36,283 nt of DNA, from positions 1 through 36,283 of the forward strand of contig JACPOB010000115.1 of assembly GCA_016185145.1 (NCBI GenBank). The letters run 5' to 3'. Below the pieces are notes generated by a model, which saw only the letters and a list, made by a program, of their open reading frames with translations, searched no databases and had not been told where the DNA came from. Source of the stretch: Rhodospirillales bacterium (GTDB lineage Bacteria > Pseudomonadota > Alphaproteobacteria > Reyranellales > Reyranellaceae). The translations under genes were made by a program, and so were the position numbers. Of the stretch, positions 1 to 8,661 are shown in pieces (the stretch's first letter is position 1; the number at the start of each line of letters is the position of its first letter).

Positions 1-1
1 G

Positions 2-160
2 CACGACGTCATCCTGCCCACGACAACGCACGGCGAGATCCGCCTGCGTTGCATCGCTCAGCCCGACGACGCTCAAGCCCTCCTGCTCGATCGCCTCGGC
101 ATCGTCCTGCCCAAGCGCATGCGGGCCGACAACGACCTGACCCTCGCCCTCTCCGCCTGA
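2..160 (+). pseudogene. 3' end of a probable transposase (cut by window edge)
   Basis: An open frame enters from the left edge and stops at 158-160, giving 52 residues. The tail includes the stretch LLLDRLGIVLPKR, which resembles the C-terminal end of IS1634/IS4-type transposases (R-L-R-x-x-x-x-P-x-x-x-Q-x-x-L-L-x-R-L-G-L), recalled from family knowledge rather than searched. Whether the element is intact cannot be judged because its 5' part lies outside the window. It sits about 180 bp from the polysaccharide genes and may mark their left boundary. Alternative: the end of an unrelated hypothetical gene. Confidence 0.4.
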
Positions 161-341
161 CACCACACCCAAACCAAAATGTAGTGCCGACTTTTCGGCT
201 AACTCTTTGATTCCATTGAATCACAATGCCGATTCTGCGCAAGTTGGGCTAGCATGAGCAGGTCGACACTCCGCTTGAGACTTGCGAATGCCGCATGGAT
301 GCGCCGCATCCACCCGCGCAGATGACGGGCGAGTAGAAGGG
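161..341. other. Short intergenic segment beside the transposase tail
   Basis: No coding frame is supported. A small hairpin lies at 186-199 (GCCGA, four-base loop, TCGGC), 25 bases past the preceding stop. It could be a weak terminator or part of the end of the insertion sequence, but the matching left end of an element is not in the window. Confidence 0.3.
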
Positions 342-1826
342 CTAGGGCAACTGGATCGTGCCAATCGATCGACAGTGGTCGAAGGTCACGCGTTGCATGA
401 TGCTCAGGAACTTCGGGCTGCCGATCAGCACCAATGCGTTTCCACTGCAGTCGAAGGTGCCGGTGGTTGCCGTCCGGCTCGACAGGGGTCCATAGACGTC
501 GGATCCCCACAGGACGACATTTGGATTGAGTCGCAGGGCATGCGGCAGGCGGGGGAAATCGGTGATCACGACCCCGTTGCGCGCGGCCGCTTCCACCTGT
601 TCGATCTGCTGTCGGTACTCGGAGTAGCCGAGGTCCCCGCTGACGTCGAACTTCAGATGGATGCGTGCCGCCGAATAGACGAGGAAGGTCACGAGGACAA
701 CGGCGTAGGAGGCAAAACGCCAGGGCTTTGGCGCTCTCGCAAGAACCGCTGCTACGGCAAAGGCAGCCAGCAGAAGGTAATAGACCGGCGTCTCGCGCCG
801 CACGTCGACAAAGGCGATGAGACACAGCCCGAGCACGAGCGCGTAGAGCAGGACGAGCCGCAGCGGCATCACGCGTGGCGGTCTGGCCAGGCACGCCGCA
901 CCGATCGATACCGGCAGAAGGAAACGGCCCGTGTCGCTCGCCGAGTCGGGCTGCATGGCGAGTGCCCATCCCGCGACATACAAACCGGAGACGACGTACC
1001 AGTAGCCTGGCAGTCCCGGCAGGACGGCCAGCGCGCCGCCAGCGCCCATGAAACCGGCGGCAATGTACAAGAGCCATTCCGAATTGGGCTTCGACCAGGC
1101 CATCAAGTGACGGGCCATGTCGTCGGGCAGGGCCGGATCCGGCCGCGCGCCGACCGGAAATACGGGATTGCCGAAAAAATAGAGATTCGAGGCGAGATGC
1201 CAAAGGATCAGCACCAGCGGCAGCAGCGAGATCCAGCGCAATGTTTGGGCGCGCCAGAGCAGCAGGTACAGCGGCGGCAGGAACAGCCAGAAGGTGTACT
1301 TGCTGAGTGCAGCGTACGACACCAGCGACCAGAGGATCACGCTCCTTTCTCTTCCCGTGAGGATCAGAAGTGTGGCGAGCAAGCCGATGATCGAATTGAT
1401 ATCGGTGCTGTAGACGCTGAAGAAGACGGTGGCTGACGGTGCGATCAGCGCCGCCGGCAGCAGAAAGCCGTTGCCGTCCGATCGCTCGACTGCAAGCCGG
1501 AAGCTCAGCCAGAACACCGCAGCGACCTTCAGGCACTGGATCAGCTTGATGGCGTAGATCCTGTAGTCGCCGAAAATGGCGGTTGCCCCGAGCAGCAGAT
1601 ACTCGGCCTGCGGATAGCCGAAGGGGGCGTCGAGGACGGACGGGCTGATTGCCCTCGGCATGCCCTGGCTGAACAGGTAGTCGGAAACCGGAAGGTAGTA
1701 GTAGAGGTAGTCGACGCCGGTCTGCTTGGTGAGAAGGATCGATGCAGCGGCTGCCGCGAACATGGCGAGCAACACGGAGCGAACGATCTTCTCTTCGCCG
1801 GAAAGGTCGAGCTTCGTCCTGACCAT
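342..1826 (-). CDS. Polytopic membrane protein, GT-C glycosyltransferase-like
   Basis: 494 residues with roughly ten hydrophobic helices and a soluble C-terminal tail of about 90 residues. This layout matches GT-C glycosyltransferases, which transfer sugars from polyprenyl-phosphate donors on the periplasmic face of the inner membrane. An acidic residue lies just after the first helix (TGVDYLYYYLPVSDYL, about residues 36-51), where GT-C enzymes usually carry their catalytic Asp. The tail contains VVITDFPRLPHALRLNPNV, as seen in dolichyl-phosphate-mannose-type transferases. ATG start at 1826. It is last in a three-gene minus-strand group behind the MBL-fold gene (36-bp gap) and a GT2. No family is assigned with certainty; it could also be a hypothetical O-antigen-ligase-like protein. 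It is a plausible acceptor-side partner for the decaprenyl-phospho-arabinose genes further along (inference only). Confidence 0.6.
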   Translation of the reverse strand: MVRTKLDLSGEEKIVRSVLLAMFAAAAASILLTKQTGVDYLYYYLPVSDYLFSQGMPRAISPSVLDAPFGYPQAEYLLLGATAIFGDYRIYAIKLIQCLKVAAVFWLSFRLAVERSDGNGFLLPAALIAPSATVFFSVYSTDINSIIGLLATLLILTGRERSVILWSLVSYAALSKYTFWLFLPPLYLLLWRAQTLRWISLLPLVLILWHLASNLYFFGNPVFPVGARPDPALPDDMARHLMAWSKPNSEWLLYIAAGFMGAGGALAVLPGLPGYWYVVSGLYVAGWALAMQPDSASDTGRFLLPVSIGAACLARPPRVMPLRLVLLYALVLGLCLIAFVDVRRETPVYYLLLAAFAVAAVLARAPKPWRFASYAVVLVTFLVYSAARIHLKFDVSGDLGYSEYRQQIEQVEAAARNGVVITDFPRLPHALRLNPNVVLWGSDVYGPLSSRTATTGTFDCSGNALVLIGSPKFLSIMQRVTFDHCRSIGTIQLP

Positions 1827-1862
1827 GATAGTGCGGGATCGGATCCTCTCGGCTTGCCGCCG

Positions 1863-3218
1863 TTATCGGAGCGATATGTAGAGTTGCTTCATCATTCGAT
1901 AGAGCGGCGTGTCCTGCTTGGCGAAGCGGGTGATGAAATTGCGAGACTGGTCCTCGAGCGCGCTCACCAAGCGGTCTATGCCGGCGCGCCGGCGGTATTC
2001 GGCCAGGTACTTCGCGATTTCCTCGTCGGTTTCGGCCAGGCCGTTGTCGCCATACTTGGCGACATTGTAGTTGAACTCGCCCGGCGGTTCGTTGAGCGAC
2101 TCCAGCCCGTGCAGCGTCGTCCTCATGAAATTGCCGATCAGCAGATCGTCGAAGATGCGGTAGTCGATGGCGCTCATCAGGCTGCCGCGGGGTACCTCGA
2201 AGGTGATGCCGCGATCCATCCGTCCGTCCATCCGGATGCTGTGTTCCTTGCCGCCCACCTTGAAGGTGACGAAGCCGAAATGCTTTCGTATCCGCTCCTT
2301 GCGCGCGAAGTAGGTCTCGATCGCCCTGACGTCGGCCGGCTCGAGCTGGTCCGACCAATTGTCGCCGAAATCCGTCGCCGGCCGCGGCGTCACGATCACC
2401 GTCTCGTGATGCGGCGTCTCGACGTTGCCTGTGACGCAGTCTACCGAGGAAAAGGGAGGCAGGCATTCCAGGCCGGGCGAAAGGCCCGAATGAAACACAT
2501 CGACCGGCGTGGTGTAGGCCTGAGCCCAGAGCGAATCCTCCCGCTGGTATTGATGGAAGGACGAGAACGGAATGACCGAGCGGGCACCGGTGGCCTTGCG
2601 CAGGTTGCGGAGCTGGGCGTCGACTGACGGTCGCCTGGCCGCGCGAGGCACGACGAACGTGCCGTCCTCCCTGAAGATGTTGATCATGTCGGCATCGCCG
2701 TAGCCCGACAGCGCCAGCACGTAGGAGTGCTTGTAGTGGCGGGTGATGCTCCGGATGTAGCGCGAGCAATCGCGCGTTCCCGCGTCGTTCAGATTGATGA
2801 ACAGCCGTCCCCCGACGTCGACAAGCAGGATCGAGTCCTGAATTCGCGTCGTGATGCAGTGGATCTTCACGTTGTCCGACAGCTTCACCCACTGCCTGTC
2901 GGGCAGAATGGTGACATCGAAACCACCGGGCGTCAGATCCTTGTAGATACGGCCACCGACATGGTCCGCCAGCAGGATCTTCTTGCCCTTGAAGCGCTCG
3001 ACGCTGGTCGGATTGAGGTGGTCGGGATGGCCATGCGAGAACCAGACATAATCGCAGGCGAGGATGTCATCCTTGAGTTGACGCGGGATCTGGTGCGACA
3101 GCACCCAGCTTCCAAAATAGGCCGGCTCCTCGTCCCCAAACCACGGGTCCGTCGCCAGCAGCGGCTCGCCGTCATAGGCAACGAGCGTGGCGTTGCCAGT
3201 CGTGGCTACTTTTTGCAC
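1863..3218 (-). CDS. Metallo-beta-lactamase-fold hydrolase
   Basis: 451 residues. The zinc-binding signature H-x-H-x-D-H is present at residues 62-67 (SHGHPDHLNP). An early Asp at LATDPWF and later GYGDADMINIF fit the fold, and about 200 further residues follow the MBL domain. The overall plan recalls the MBL-fold, UlaG-like/CMP-sialate-hydroxylase-like proteins found in surface-polysaccharide loci. No Rieske motif (C-x-H plus C-x-x-H) is seen, so it is not itself a Rieske hydroxylase. No signal peptide is visible; it is probably cytoplasmic. The start is GTG at 3218, chosen because GGGGAG lies six to seven bases upstream and the N-terminus reads naturally. It lies between the upstream GT2 and the downstream GT-C-like gene on the same strand. 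The substrate is unknown; sugar-phosphate, lactone or lipid-linked ester hydrolysis are all possible. Confidence 0.75.
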   Translation of the reverse strand: MQKVATTGNATLVAYDGEPLLATDPWFGDEEPAYFGSWVLSHQIPRQLKDDILACDYVWFSHGHPDHLNPTSVERFKGKKILLADHVGGRIYKDLTPGGFDVTILPDRQWVKLSDNVKIHCITTRIQDSILLVDVGGRLFINLNDAGTRDCSRYIRSITRHYKHSYVLALSGYGDADMINIFREDGTFVVPRAARRPSVDAQLRNLRKATGARSVIPFSSFHQYQREDSLWAQAYTTPVDVFHSGLSPGLECLPPFSSVDCVTGNVETPHHETVIVTPRPATDFGDNWSDQLEPADVRAIETYFARKERIRKHFGFVTFKVGGKEHSIRMDGRMDRGITFEVPRGSLMSAIDYRIFDDLLIGNFMRTTLHGLESLNEPPGEFNYNVAKYGDNGLAETDEEIAKYLAEYRRRAGIDRLVSALEDQSRNFITRFAKQDTPLYRMMKQLYISLR

Positions 3219-3350
3219 TCCTGTCTCCCCAAACCGCTAGCGATCCCGGCCGATGTCTTCTCCTTTTCTCAGCCGGCGATCAAGGTCGCAAGCGAGCAGC
3301 GAAGACCGCGAGCTCAGCTCGCGCCCGAGGTTCGCCTGGTCACGCGAACG

Positions 3351-4295
3351 TCAGGGCCAGCCGCTCGCGACCTGCAACCGGCGCGCAGCACGCCAGCCGA
3401 TCAGGCGGGAGAGGATCATGAACGTCGGCCCGCCTCGAGGCAGGATCGTGTCGGGATGCAGGGCGCGCGCGCGGGCCAAGGCGCGCTCGGCCAGCAACCG
3501 ATCGTACGGATAGCAAGCGTGGGCCAGATGTTGCCAGCTCAGTGAGAAGCCGCGCCGGGCGCGCTCCCCGTCGTCCTTTGCCAGTACGCGCTGCTGGCAC
3601 AGTTCCATCACCTTCTCCTGGGAGGCCCAGTGGGCCGGCGTCTTGCGGCCGGACAGGCTGCCCGAAATCCCCGATCGGTAACGGCATCGCGCGCCTTCAC
3701 AGAACAGGACCCGCTCGGCGGCCAGCAGCACGCGCGTAAAATATTCCGCGTCGTTGTTGAGCGTGAGATCCTCACGCCAGGGACCAGCTGCTTGCGCCGT
3801 CGACATGGGCACGAGCCACAAGGCCGGAAACATCATTCCCTGGCCGTCGGCCCGCGACTCCACCAGCCAGTCCAGGCTGTCGAGGTCGCGCGACACGGTC
3901 TCGGTCTCGAAGCGCGTATCCTCGGGCCGGTCGTAGAATCTACCCCAGCGGGCCGAAGCGACACAGCCCGGCGCGTCAGCCAACCTGGCCATCTGCAGCG
4001 CGATCTTGTCCGGATCGATCAGATCGTCGGCGTCGAGATATTGGACAAAATCGCCCGTGGCGCGCGCCAAGCCGACGTTGAGCGCCGCCGTCTGCCCACG
4101 GTTGGATTGCCGGATGAGGGTGAGGTCGAGCTCAGCAAAGGTTTCGACGATCCGAACGCTGTCGTCGGTCGAACCGTCATCGACGACGATCACCTCGAGG
4201 TTGGACCACGTCTGCAGCTGCACGCTCTTGAGCGTCTCGCCGACATAGCGAGCGGCGTTGTAGCAGGGGATGATCACCGAAACCTTGGCGGTCAT
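3351..4295 (-). CDS. Glycosyltransferase family 2
   Basis: 314 residues with a GT-A fold. The N-terminus is VSVIIPCYNAARYVGETLKS, the nucleotide-binding DDGS is at residues 39-42, and the metal-binding DAD is at 88-90. A basic and hydrophobic C-terminal tail without clear membrane spans suggests a peripheral cytoplasmic enzyme adding one sugar to a lipid-linked glycan. The open frame extends 67 codons upstream, but that extension is Arg/His-rich and unlike the family, so the ATG at 4295 is preferred. It is first in the minus-strand group followed by the MBL-fold and GT-C-like genes. The 231 bp to the next gene (start 4527, opposite strand) must contain two divergent promoters, which I could not pin down. 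Donor and acceptor cannot be read from the sequence. Confidence 0.85.
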   Translation of the reverse strand: MTAKVSVIIPCYNAARYVGETLKSVQLQTWSNLEVIVVDDGSTDDSVRIVETFAELDLTLIRQSNRGQTAALNVGLARATGDFVQYLDADDLIDPDKIALQMARLADAPGCVASARWGRFYDRPEDTRFETETVSRDLDSLDWLVESRADGQGMMFPALWLVPMSTAQAAGPWREDLTLNNDAEYFTRVLLAAERVLFCEGARCRYRSGISGSLSGRKTPAHWASQEKVMELCQQRVLAKDDGERARRGFSLSWQHLAHACYPYDRLLAERALARARALHPDTILPRGGPTFMILSRLIGWRAARRLQVASGWP

Positions 4296-4526
4296 GGCCG
4301 TCGTGTCGCGAGGGCTTCGAGCATCGCCTTCCAGGATCCGGGTCCACTCGACGGCATTCGGCCAACCATGCCTGCCGTGCCTCAGGCATGTCCTTGGTGC
4401 TTCTGGTCCGCTAGGCCATAGACCGTGCTCGGCAATTCTGCAATACGACTTCGATCCGATATGTTCATGCCGTCTGCGGTGCCGCTTTTCGGGCAATGCA
4501 ATTTATTCGCGAGTGAAGAGCGCACA

Positions 4527-5876
4527 ATGAGCCGTGAAGCTGCCGGGCCGATGTCGTTGGACGACGAAGATCGCAACTCGACAATTCGTTCGCCATCGCC
4601 CGGAGATCTTCGCCCGTTATCGCGCTGGTGGCTCGCAATCTCCAGCAGAGCGGGATACTTCACGGTCGGTCTTGCCGCCTTTTATGTGGTGGTGGAGTTT
4701 CGTGCCCATGCGGGCCTTCTCGGCGTTCGCGGACCTGACGCCTATTGGGCCCTTCACTGGAGCCGGGATTACTCCGGCAATTTCGTGCGGCGCGGTCTTC
4801 TCGGTGAAGTGCTGCGTACCTTCGGCATAGACAGCACCGACTATCTCGTCATCACTTTCCTGGCCTGGTCCATCTCGCTCGCGCTGGCGCTTCTCCTGAT
4901 CGAGGCGGCTTTCCGCCTGTCGCGTGGCCTCGGCAAGCTCGAAGCGTATCTGCTTCTTTTGGTTATCACGATGTCTCCCGCAACCGTGGGCCTCATTGCG
5001 GAGACGACCGGTGATCCATTGCAGCTATTGCTCGGCGCTTATCTGCTCCTTCACTGGCTGGTGTACGTGGCGCGTCCTGCCGGCCCGTGGTGGACTGGCG
5101 GGCTGTTCGGGCTGTTCGGCCTGATCGCCGGATTGATCCACGAAGCCAGCATATTCCTGCTCTTCCCGGCTGCCGCGATCACCGCCTGCATCCTCGTGCG
5201 GACCACGGCATCCCGCGTCGCCGCGGTGACATACTTGCTGGGCAGTGCGATTGCGGTCGGCAGCGTCATCCTGGTGACACAGCAGGCGACGGGTCCCATC
5301 CCCGGAGGATACATCCATGTCGGGGCAGCTCGCATGGCAATGCCGGACAACTCCTTCCCGACCTTCACGGAACTCCTGGCCGTCGAGAATGCGTACAATT
5401 TCGGCAGGGGTCTCGTCGGCTATGCCGTATTCGCCAAGCGCTTGATCGGAAGCCTGTTGATTCCGTTCTTTCTGGCGTGCCTGGTCGGTGCCGTCAGCTT
5501 CGGCGCCGAGAACTACAATCCAACCGACCGTCGGCGAGTATGGGCGACTTTCGCGATCCCCATACTGCTTTCGGCGCCCCTGTATTTGATTGCCCACGAC
5601 TGGGGCCGCTTCGCCGGCCTTGCCTTCATGGAAAGCCTGATCTTGCTCGGCCTCTGGCGCGCAGCAAAAGCGCCGAAGCCAAATATCGACCGCGTCGGGG
5701 TTCTGAGCATCACGCTTTTGTTCGCGGGCATCATGACGTCGGCGCCAGCGCTCGAGAGCTACAGGATCAACGGATTGTACGGGTTCGACTACCGGCTCGT
5801 CGGTTCGGGCATTCTTTTCGTCGTGGCGATCGCCGTCGCTTATCGACGCTTCTGGCGAACCCAGCTCGGCCTCTAA
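4527..5876 (+). CDS. Polytopic membrane protein of unknown function (EPS-locus type)
   Basis: 449 residues with about ten predicted transmembrane helices. After the first helix comes a loop with WALHWSRDYSGNFVRRGLLGE (about residues 75-95). Comparable RDY/F-x-N-x-V/Y-RRGL-x-G loops occur in uncharacterised membrane proteins of exopolysaccharide loci. It could be a polymerase, a GT-C transferase, or a modification enzyme; none is proven. The frame opens earlier at a GTG (4425), but ATG 4527 starts a normal N-terminus, so it is preferred. It is divergent from the GT2 at 3351-4295 and convergent with the GT32-like gene, whose stop is only 10 bp away. It is a single-gene plus-strand unit between two minus-strand groups. 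Confidence 0.6.
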   Translation: MSREAAGPMSLDDEDRNSTIRSPSPGDLRPLSRWWLAISSRAGYFTVGLAAFYVVVEFRAHAGLLGVRGPDAYWALHWSRDYSGNFVRRGLLGEVLRTFGIDSTDYLVITFLAWSISLALALLLIEAAFRLSRGLGKLEAYLLLLVITMSPATVGLIAETTGDPLQLLLGAYLLLHWLVYVARPAGPWWTGGLFGLFGLIAGLIHEASIFLLFPAAAITACILVRTTASRVAAVTYLLGSAIAVGSVILVTQQATGPIPGGYIHVGAARMAMPDNSFPTFTELLAVENAYNFGRGLVGYAVFAKRLIGSLLIPFFLACLVGAVSFGAENYNPTDRRRVWATFAIPILLSAPLYLIAHDWGRFAGLAFMESLILLGLWRAAKAPKPNIDRVGVLSITLLFAGIMTSAPALESYRINGLYGFDYRLVGSGILFVVAIAVAYRRFWRTQLGL

Positions 5877-5886
5877 TCGGCCCAAC

Positions 5887-6705
5887 TCATCCCGAGCGGT
5901 CCGCGCGCACACCGTGGCGGCGCATCAGCCGACCGTACGGCGACCAGGGATGATAGCGCGCATCCTTGTCCTTGCCGCTCGCCTTCCAGATTTCGTTGTG
6001 CCAATGCACGGCGCGCGTGCCCGAGCGAATGTAGCCGGCGCGGAAGTCGGGTCGGGTGTGCTCCTTGTAGAGTTGCCAGACATGCCTCACGCAGTCCTTG
6101 GCCCAGTCCGTGTTGGTCCGATAGGCCATGCGATTCTGCATCCGCCAGGGAAAGGGGCAGAACTCCCACCATGGCGCGACATTCGCCTCCAAGCCTCGTT
6201 CGGCGATGAAGCTCTGCACCAGAAAGGGCCCAGTCGCGCCGAAGTCGAACGTCTCCCGCGAAAGTATCTCGTCGGCCCGGCGCGCGAGCTCGGCCATGCG
6301 GGGATCGCCGGGGCTGCACCACATGGCCGCGTTCACCGCGCATTGGCCGTACTCGAATTCCCAGGTCGAGGCGATCAGGAGATCGGTCGGCTCGGGTTTC
6401 ACTCGTACGGCGGCGAAATCCATGTCGAACCACCAGCCGCCCTTGGCATGGAGCAGGTGATACCTGAACCGGTCCGCGAACTCGGCGTAGCCGCCGGCCC
6501 CGAACCCCGACTTGCGCTGGAAGATCTGGTCACGCGGAAGAATTTCCGCTGCATCGCACGATCGCACGCCATCGGGCACGCCTTCGACTTCGTCGTAGCG
6601 GTAGAGCTCGACGTCATAGCCGACGTCCACGAACGACTTCAGGCACAACCGCTCCATGGCCGAGAGGCGGGGGCCGATCCACAGAAAGCGAGCGGTCTGC
6701 GTCAT
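5887..6705 (-). CDS. Glycosyltransferase with DXD motif (GT32-like)
   Basis: 272 residues. The sequence starts ARFLWIGPRLSAMERLCLKSF, typical of DXD-sugar-binding-region transferases (PF04488 type). It carries GGYAEFADRFRYHLLHAKGG followed by W-W-F-D-M-D at 91-96, the metal/nucleotide-sugar DXD motif. A later stretch, TGPFLVQSFIAERG, and a terminal H-W-H-N-E-I-W fit GT32-like enzymes (OCH1, Gb3-synthase relatives, capsular transferases). It is probably a soluble cytoplasmic enzyme. The frame is open far upstream, but ATG 6705 gives the family N-terminus and overlaps the TGA of the upstream gene (ATGA, 6702-6705), showing translational coupling. It is the last gene of the minus-strand wzm-wzt operon. 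Confidence 0.8.
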   Translation of the reverse strand: MTQTARFLWIGPRLSAMERLCLKSFVDVGYDVELYRYDEVEGVPDGVRSCDAAEILPRDQIFQRKSGFGAGGYAEFADRFRYHLLHAKGGWWFDMDFAAVRVKPEPTDLLIASTWEFEYGQCAVNAAMWCSPGDPRMAELARRADEILSRETFDFGATGPFLVQSFIAERGLEANVAPWWEFCPFPWRMQNRMAYRTNTDWAKDCVRHVWQLYKEHTRPDFRAGYIRSGTRAVHWHNEIWKASGKDKDARYHPWSPYGRLMRRHGVRADRSG

Positions 6706-7688
6706 GGCCGTCGGGCCTCTTCGGCATCGGCGAGCGCCCGGCGCCAGCCGTGTTGGAAATACGAGCGCTTCGAGGAGGCAACGTAGTGATGCAGGGCGGC
6801 CGCCGGGCGGCGCCCCTCGGCGAGGCTGGGCATGACCACGTAGTCGGGCGGGCCGAAGCGATGGCACTCCTGGCCGGTCAGCAGCATCGCCGTGAGGGCC
6901 TGCTCCTGGAAGTAGTGGGTGCCCTCTCGTTCCAGCATCTCGCGACACCAGTGCTCGAGCCGGTCCCAGTCGATGGCATCCGACCGGAGGCCGCAGACCC
7001 CGACATTGACGCGGGCCGGCGGTTCACCTCCCGCCAGTTCTCGCATCAGGCGGGGCGAGTAGCCGTAGGCGGTGATGCTTTCGACAAGGCAACAGGGACG
7101 GTCCGGCGTTGCGAGCCAGTTCAGCAGCGCCTTCGGCGGACGAAAGAACAGCATGTCGGAGTCCAGAACCGCAATCCAGCCGCTGCGTCCGGCGTGGATG
7201 TCGGTGAGCTTGCGCAGATGAGGGTAGCTCAGCCGACGGCTGCGCAGGGCAGGGAAGCGGTCGGACGGCAGGTGCCTGTCGAGGCCGGCCTCGATCTGGC
7301 TGCCCGCAACCAGCCTCGCCCAAGGGATTACTCGGCTGAATGCGGACCAGGTCACGTCGTTGAAGGTCCCGTCGTCATACACCACCGGCGCGATCCGTAC
7401 CGGAGAGTGCGTCTGCAACGAGACGACGCAGAACAGGGTCTGCCACCAGAAGCGCTCGCCACTGAGGAACGCGATCTCGACCGTGTCCTGTCCCTCACGA
7501 GCGGCAAGCGGCGGCAGCGTCCGGGCCGCCGCGATCATCTCAAGCCGGGCCTGTTCGGTGCGGCGTTGTTCCCAAGGTCCACCTTCGGCGATCGATTGGC
7601 GGAACCGGGCGATCGGCGTGTGGTAGTAGCGCAGGACGGCCGGTCCAAGGCCTCTCGATACGCGGCGCAGGATCTTGGGCAACGCCAT
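6702..7688 (-). CDS. Glycosyltransferase, GT8-like nucleotide-sugar transferase
   Basis: 328 residues. The core reads V-E-I-A-F-L-S-G-E-R-F-W-W-Q-T at 70-84, then HLRKLTDIHAGRSGWIAVLDSDMLFF, with a D-S-D metal-binding motif at 176-178. This is the GT-A arrangement seen in GT8-like and other nucleotide-diphospho-sugar transferases. An N-terminal basic helix of about 50 residues may contact the membrane. Family assignment is by motif only. It lies between the GT2 at 7696-8661 (7-bp gap) and the GT32-like gene (4-bp ATGA overlap), within the wzm-wzt operon. It probably adds one residue to the oligosaccharide exported by that transporter. Confidence 0.7.
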   Translation of the reverse strand: MALPKILRRVSRGLGPAVLRYYHTPIARFRQSIAEGGPWEQRRTEQARLEMIAAARTLPPLAAREGQDTVEIAFLSGERFWWQTLFCVVSLQTHSPVRIAPVVYDDGTFNDVTWSAFSRVIPWARLVAGSQIEAGLDRHLPSDRFPALRSRRLSYPHLRKLTDIHAGRSGWIAVLDSDMLFFRPPKALLNWLATPDRPCCLVESITAYGYSPRLMRELAGGEPPARVNVGVCGLRSDAIDWDRLEHWCREMLEREGTHYFQEQALTAMLLTGQECHRFGPPDYVVMPSLAEGRRPAAALHHYVASSKRSYFQHGWRRALADAEEARRP

Positions 7689-7695
7689 GGCTGCC

Positions 7696-8661
7696 TCAGC
7701 CGATACCGTGCTGTGCGCGCCAAAGGTCGGCGCGGCCGTCGAATTGGCCGCAAGCCCCCCGCCATCGGACGTACGCCGCCGGGCCGGACCAGGCGCGGTG
7801 AGTGAGATAGGCTCGCGCCTTTCGAAGCACGAGACTGCGCGGATCGATCGTCCGCCACGGCCTGATTCCGTGGACGTCGAGAACGCGGACCCAGGTTCGC
7901 GTGGTGCTGTAGGCGTAGGCGGCGAGATAGTCCCGGGTCAGGCGGCTCGCCGGAATGACGTGCTCGAGCCGCAGCTCGGGCAGGTAGGCGATCCGCCAGC
8001 CTTGCTCCAGCACAACCATGACGATGTCGTTGTCCTCGCCGCTGGCGAGATCCGCTCCCCGCCGTCCCAGACCGAGGCGGCCGGCATTTTCCGTGGCCGC
8101 GGCGGCATAGGCGGCGAACACGTCGCGCCGGATGACGAGGCCGGCGCCGATTGGCGCGCAGGGCGGGTAGGATCGCTGCGCGCGCTCGACGCCTTCCCAG
8201 GAAGCGTATTGTGCGGTCTCGCCGAGGTCACGACAGGCGAGGTCGATGTTGACCTCGCCGAACCATGGCGGCGCCGGCGTCTCATAACGCGCAATCGATT
8301 TGCCGCCTGCGGCGCCCAGAGTGCGGTCCGCCGACATCGCTTCTACGGCGCGGCGCAAATAGGTATCGTCGAGCAGGTTGTCGTCATCGACGAACACCAG
8401 AATCTCGCCCGATGCTTCGGCGAGGCCGCGAAGGCGGGCATGGGTGAGGCCCAGGCGCTCCTCACGGACGATGCGTGCCCCCTCGCACCCGCGGAGATCG
8501 ACCGATCCATTCAACGGCGAGGTGCTGGCGTTGTCGATGATGATGAGTTCCCAACCGCCCGCATCGAGCGGCCGCTGACGCCGCAGGGCGGCAAGGGTTT
8601 CCTCGAGCACGGCCCGTCGCGGATTGTGCGTGCAGAGGACGACTGAAAGGAATGGCGTCAT
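7696..8661 (-). CDS. Glycosyltransferase family 2
   Basis: 321 residues. The N-terminus is FLSVVLCTHNPRRAVLEETL, IIDNAS is at 41-46 and the metal-binding VDDDN at 91-95, all hallmarks of GT2. CAPIGAGLVIRRDVF and GEDNDIVMVVLEQGWRIAYLPEL contain the E-D-x-D segment that normally carries the catalytic base in GT2 enzymes. The C-terminal third is amphipathic and basic and may bind the membrane. It starts with ATG at 8661, overlapping the stop of the GT4 upstream by ATGA. It is the fourth gene of the minus-strand wzm-wzt operon. Sugar specificity cannot be inferred. Confidence 0.87.
   Translation of the reverse strand: MTPFLSVVLCTHNPRRAVLEETLAALRRQRPLDAGGWELIIIDNASTSPLNGSVDLRGCEGARIVREERLGLTHARLRGLAEASGEILVFVDDDNLLDDTYLRRAVEAMSADRTLGAAGGKSIARYETPAPPWFGEVNIDLACRDLGETAQYASWEGVERAQRSYPPCAPIGAGLVIRRDVFAAYAAAATENAGRLGLGRRGADLASGEDNDIVMVVLEQGWRIAYLPELRLEHVIPASRLTRDYLAAYAYSTTRTWVRVLDVHGIRPWRTIDPRSLVLRKARAYLTHRAWSGPAAYVRWRGACGQFDGRADLWRAQHGIG

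Noticed and set aside
199..2892. Very long open frame (about 900 codons) on the minus strand overlapping the GT-C-like and MBL genes
   Set aside because: Arg/Pro/Ala-rich translation without motifs. The genes in other frames have catalytic motifs and membrane helices, so this is a high-GC shadow.
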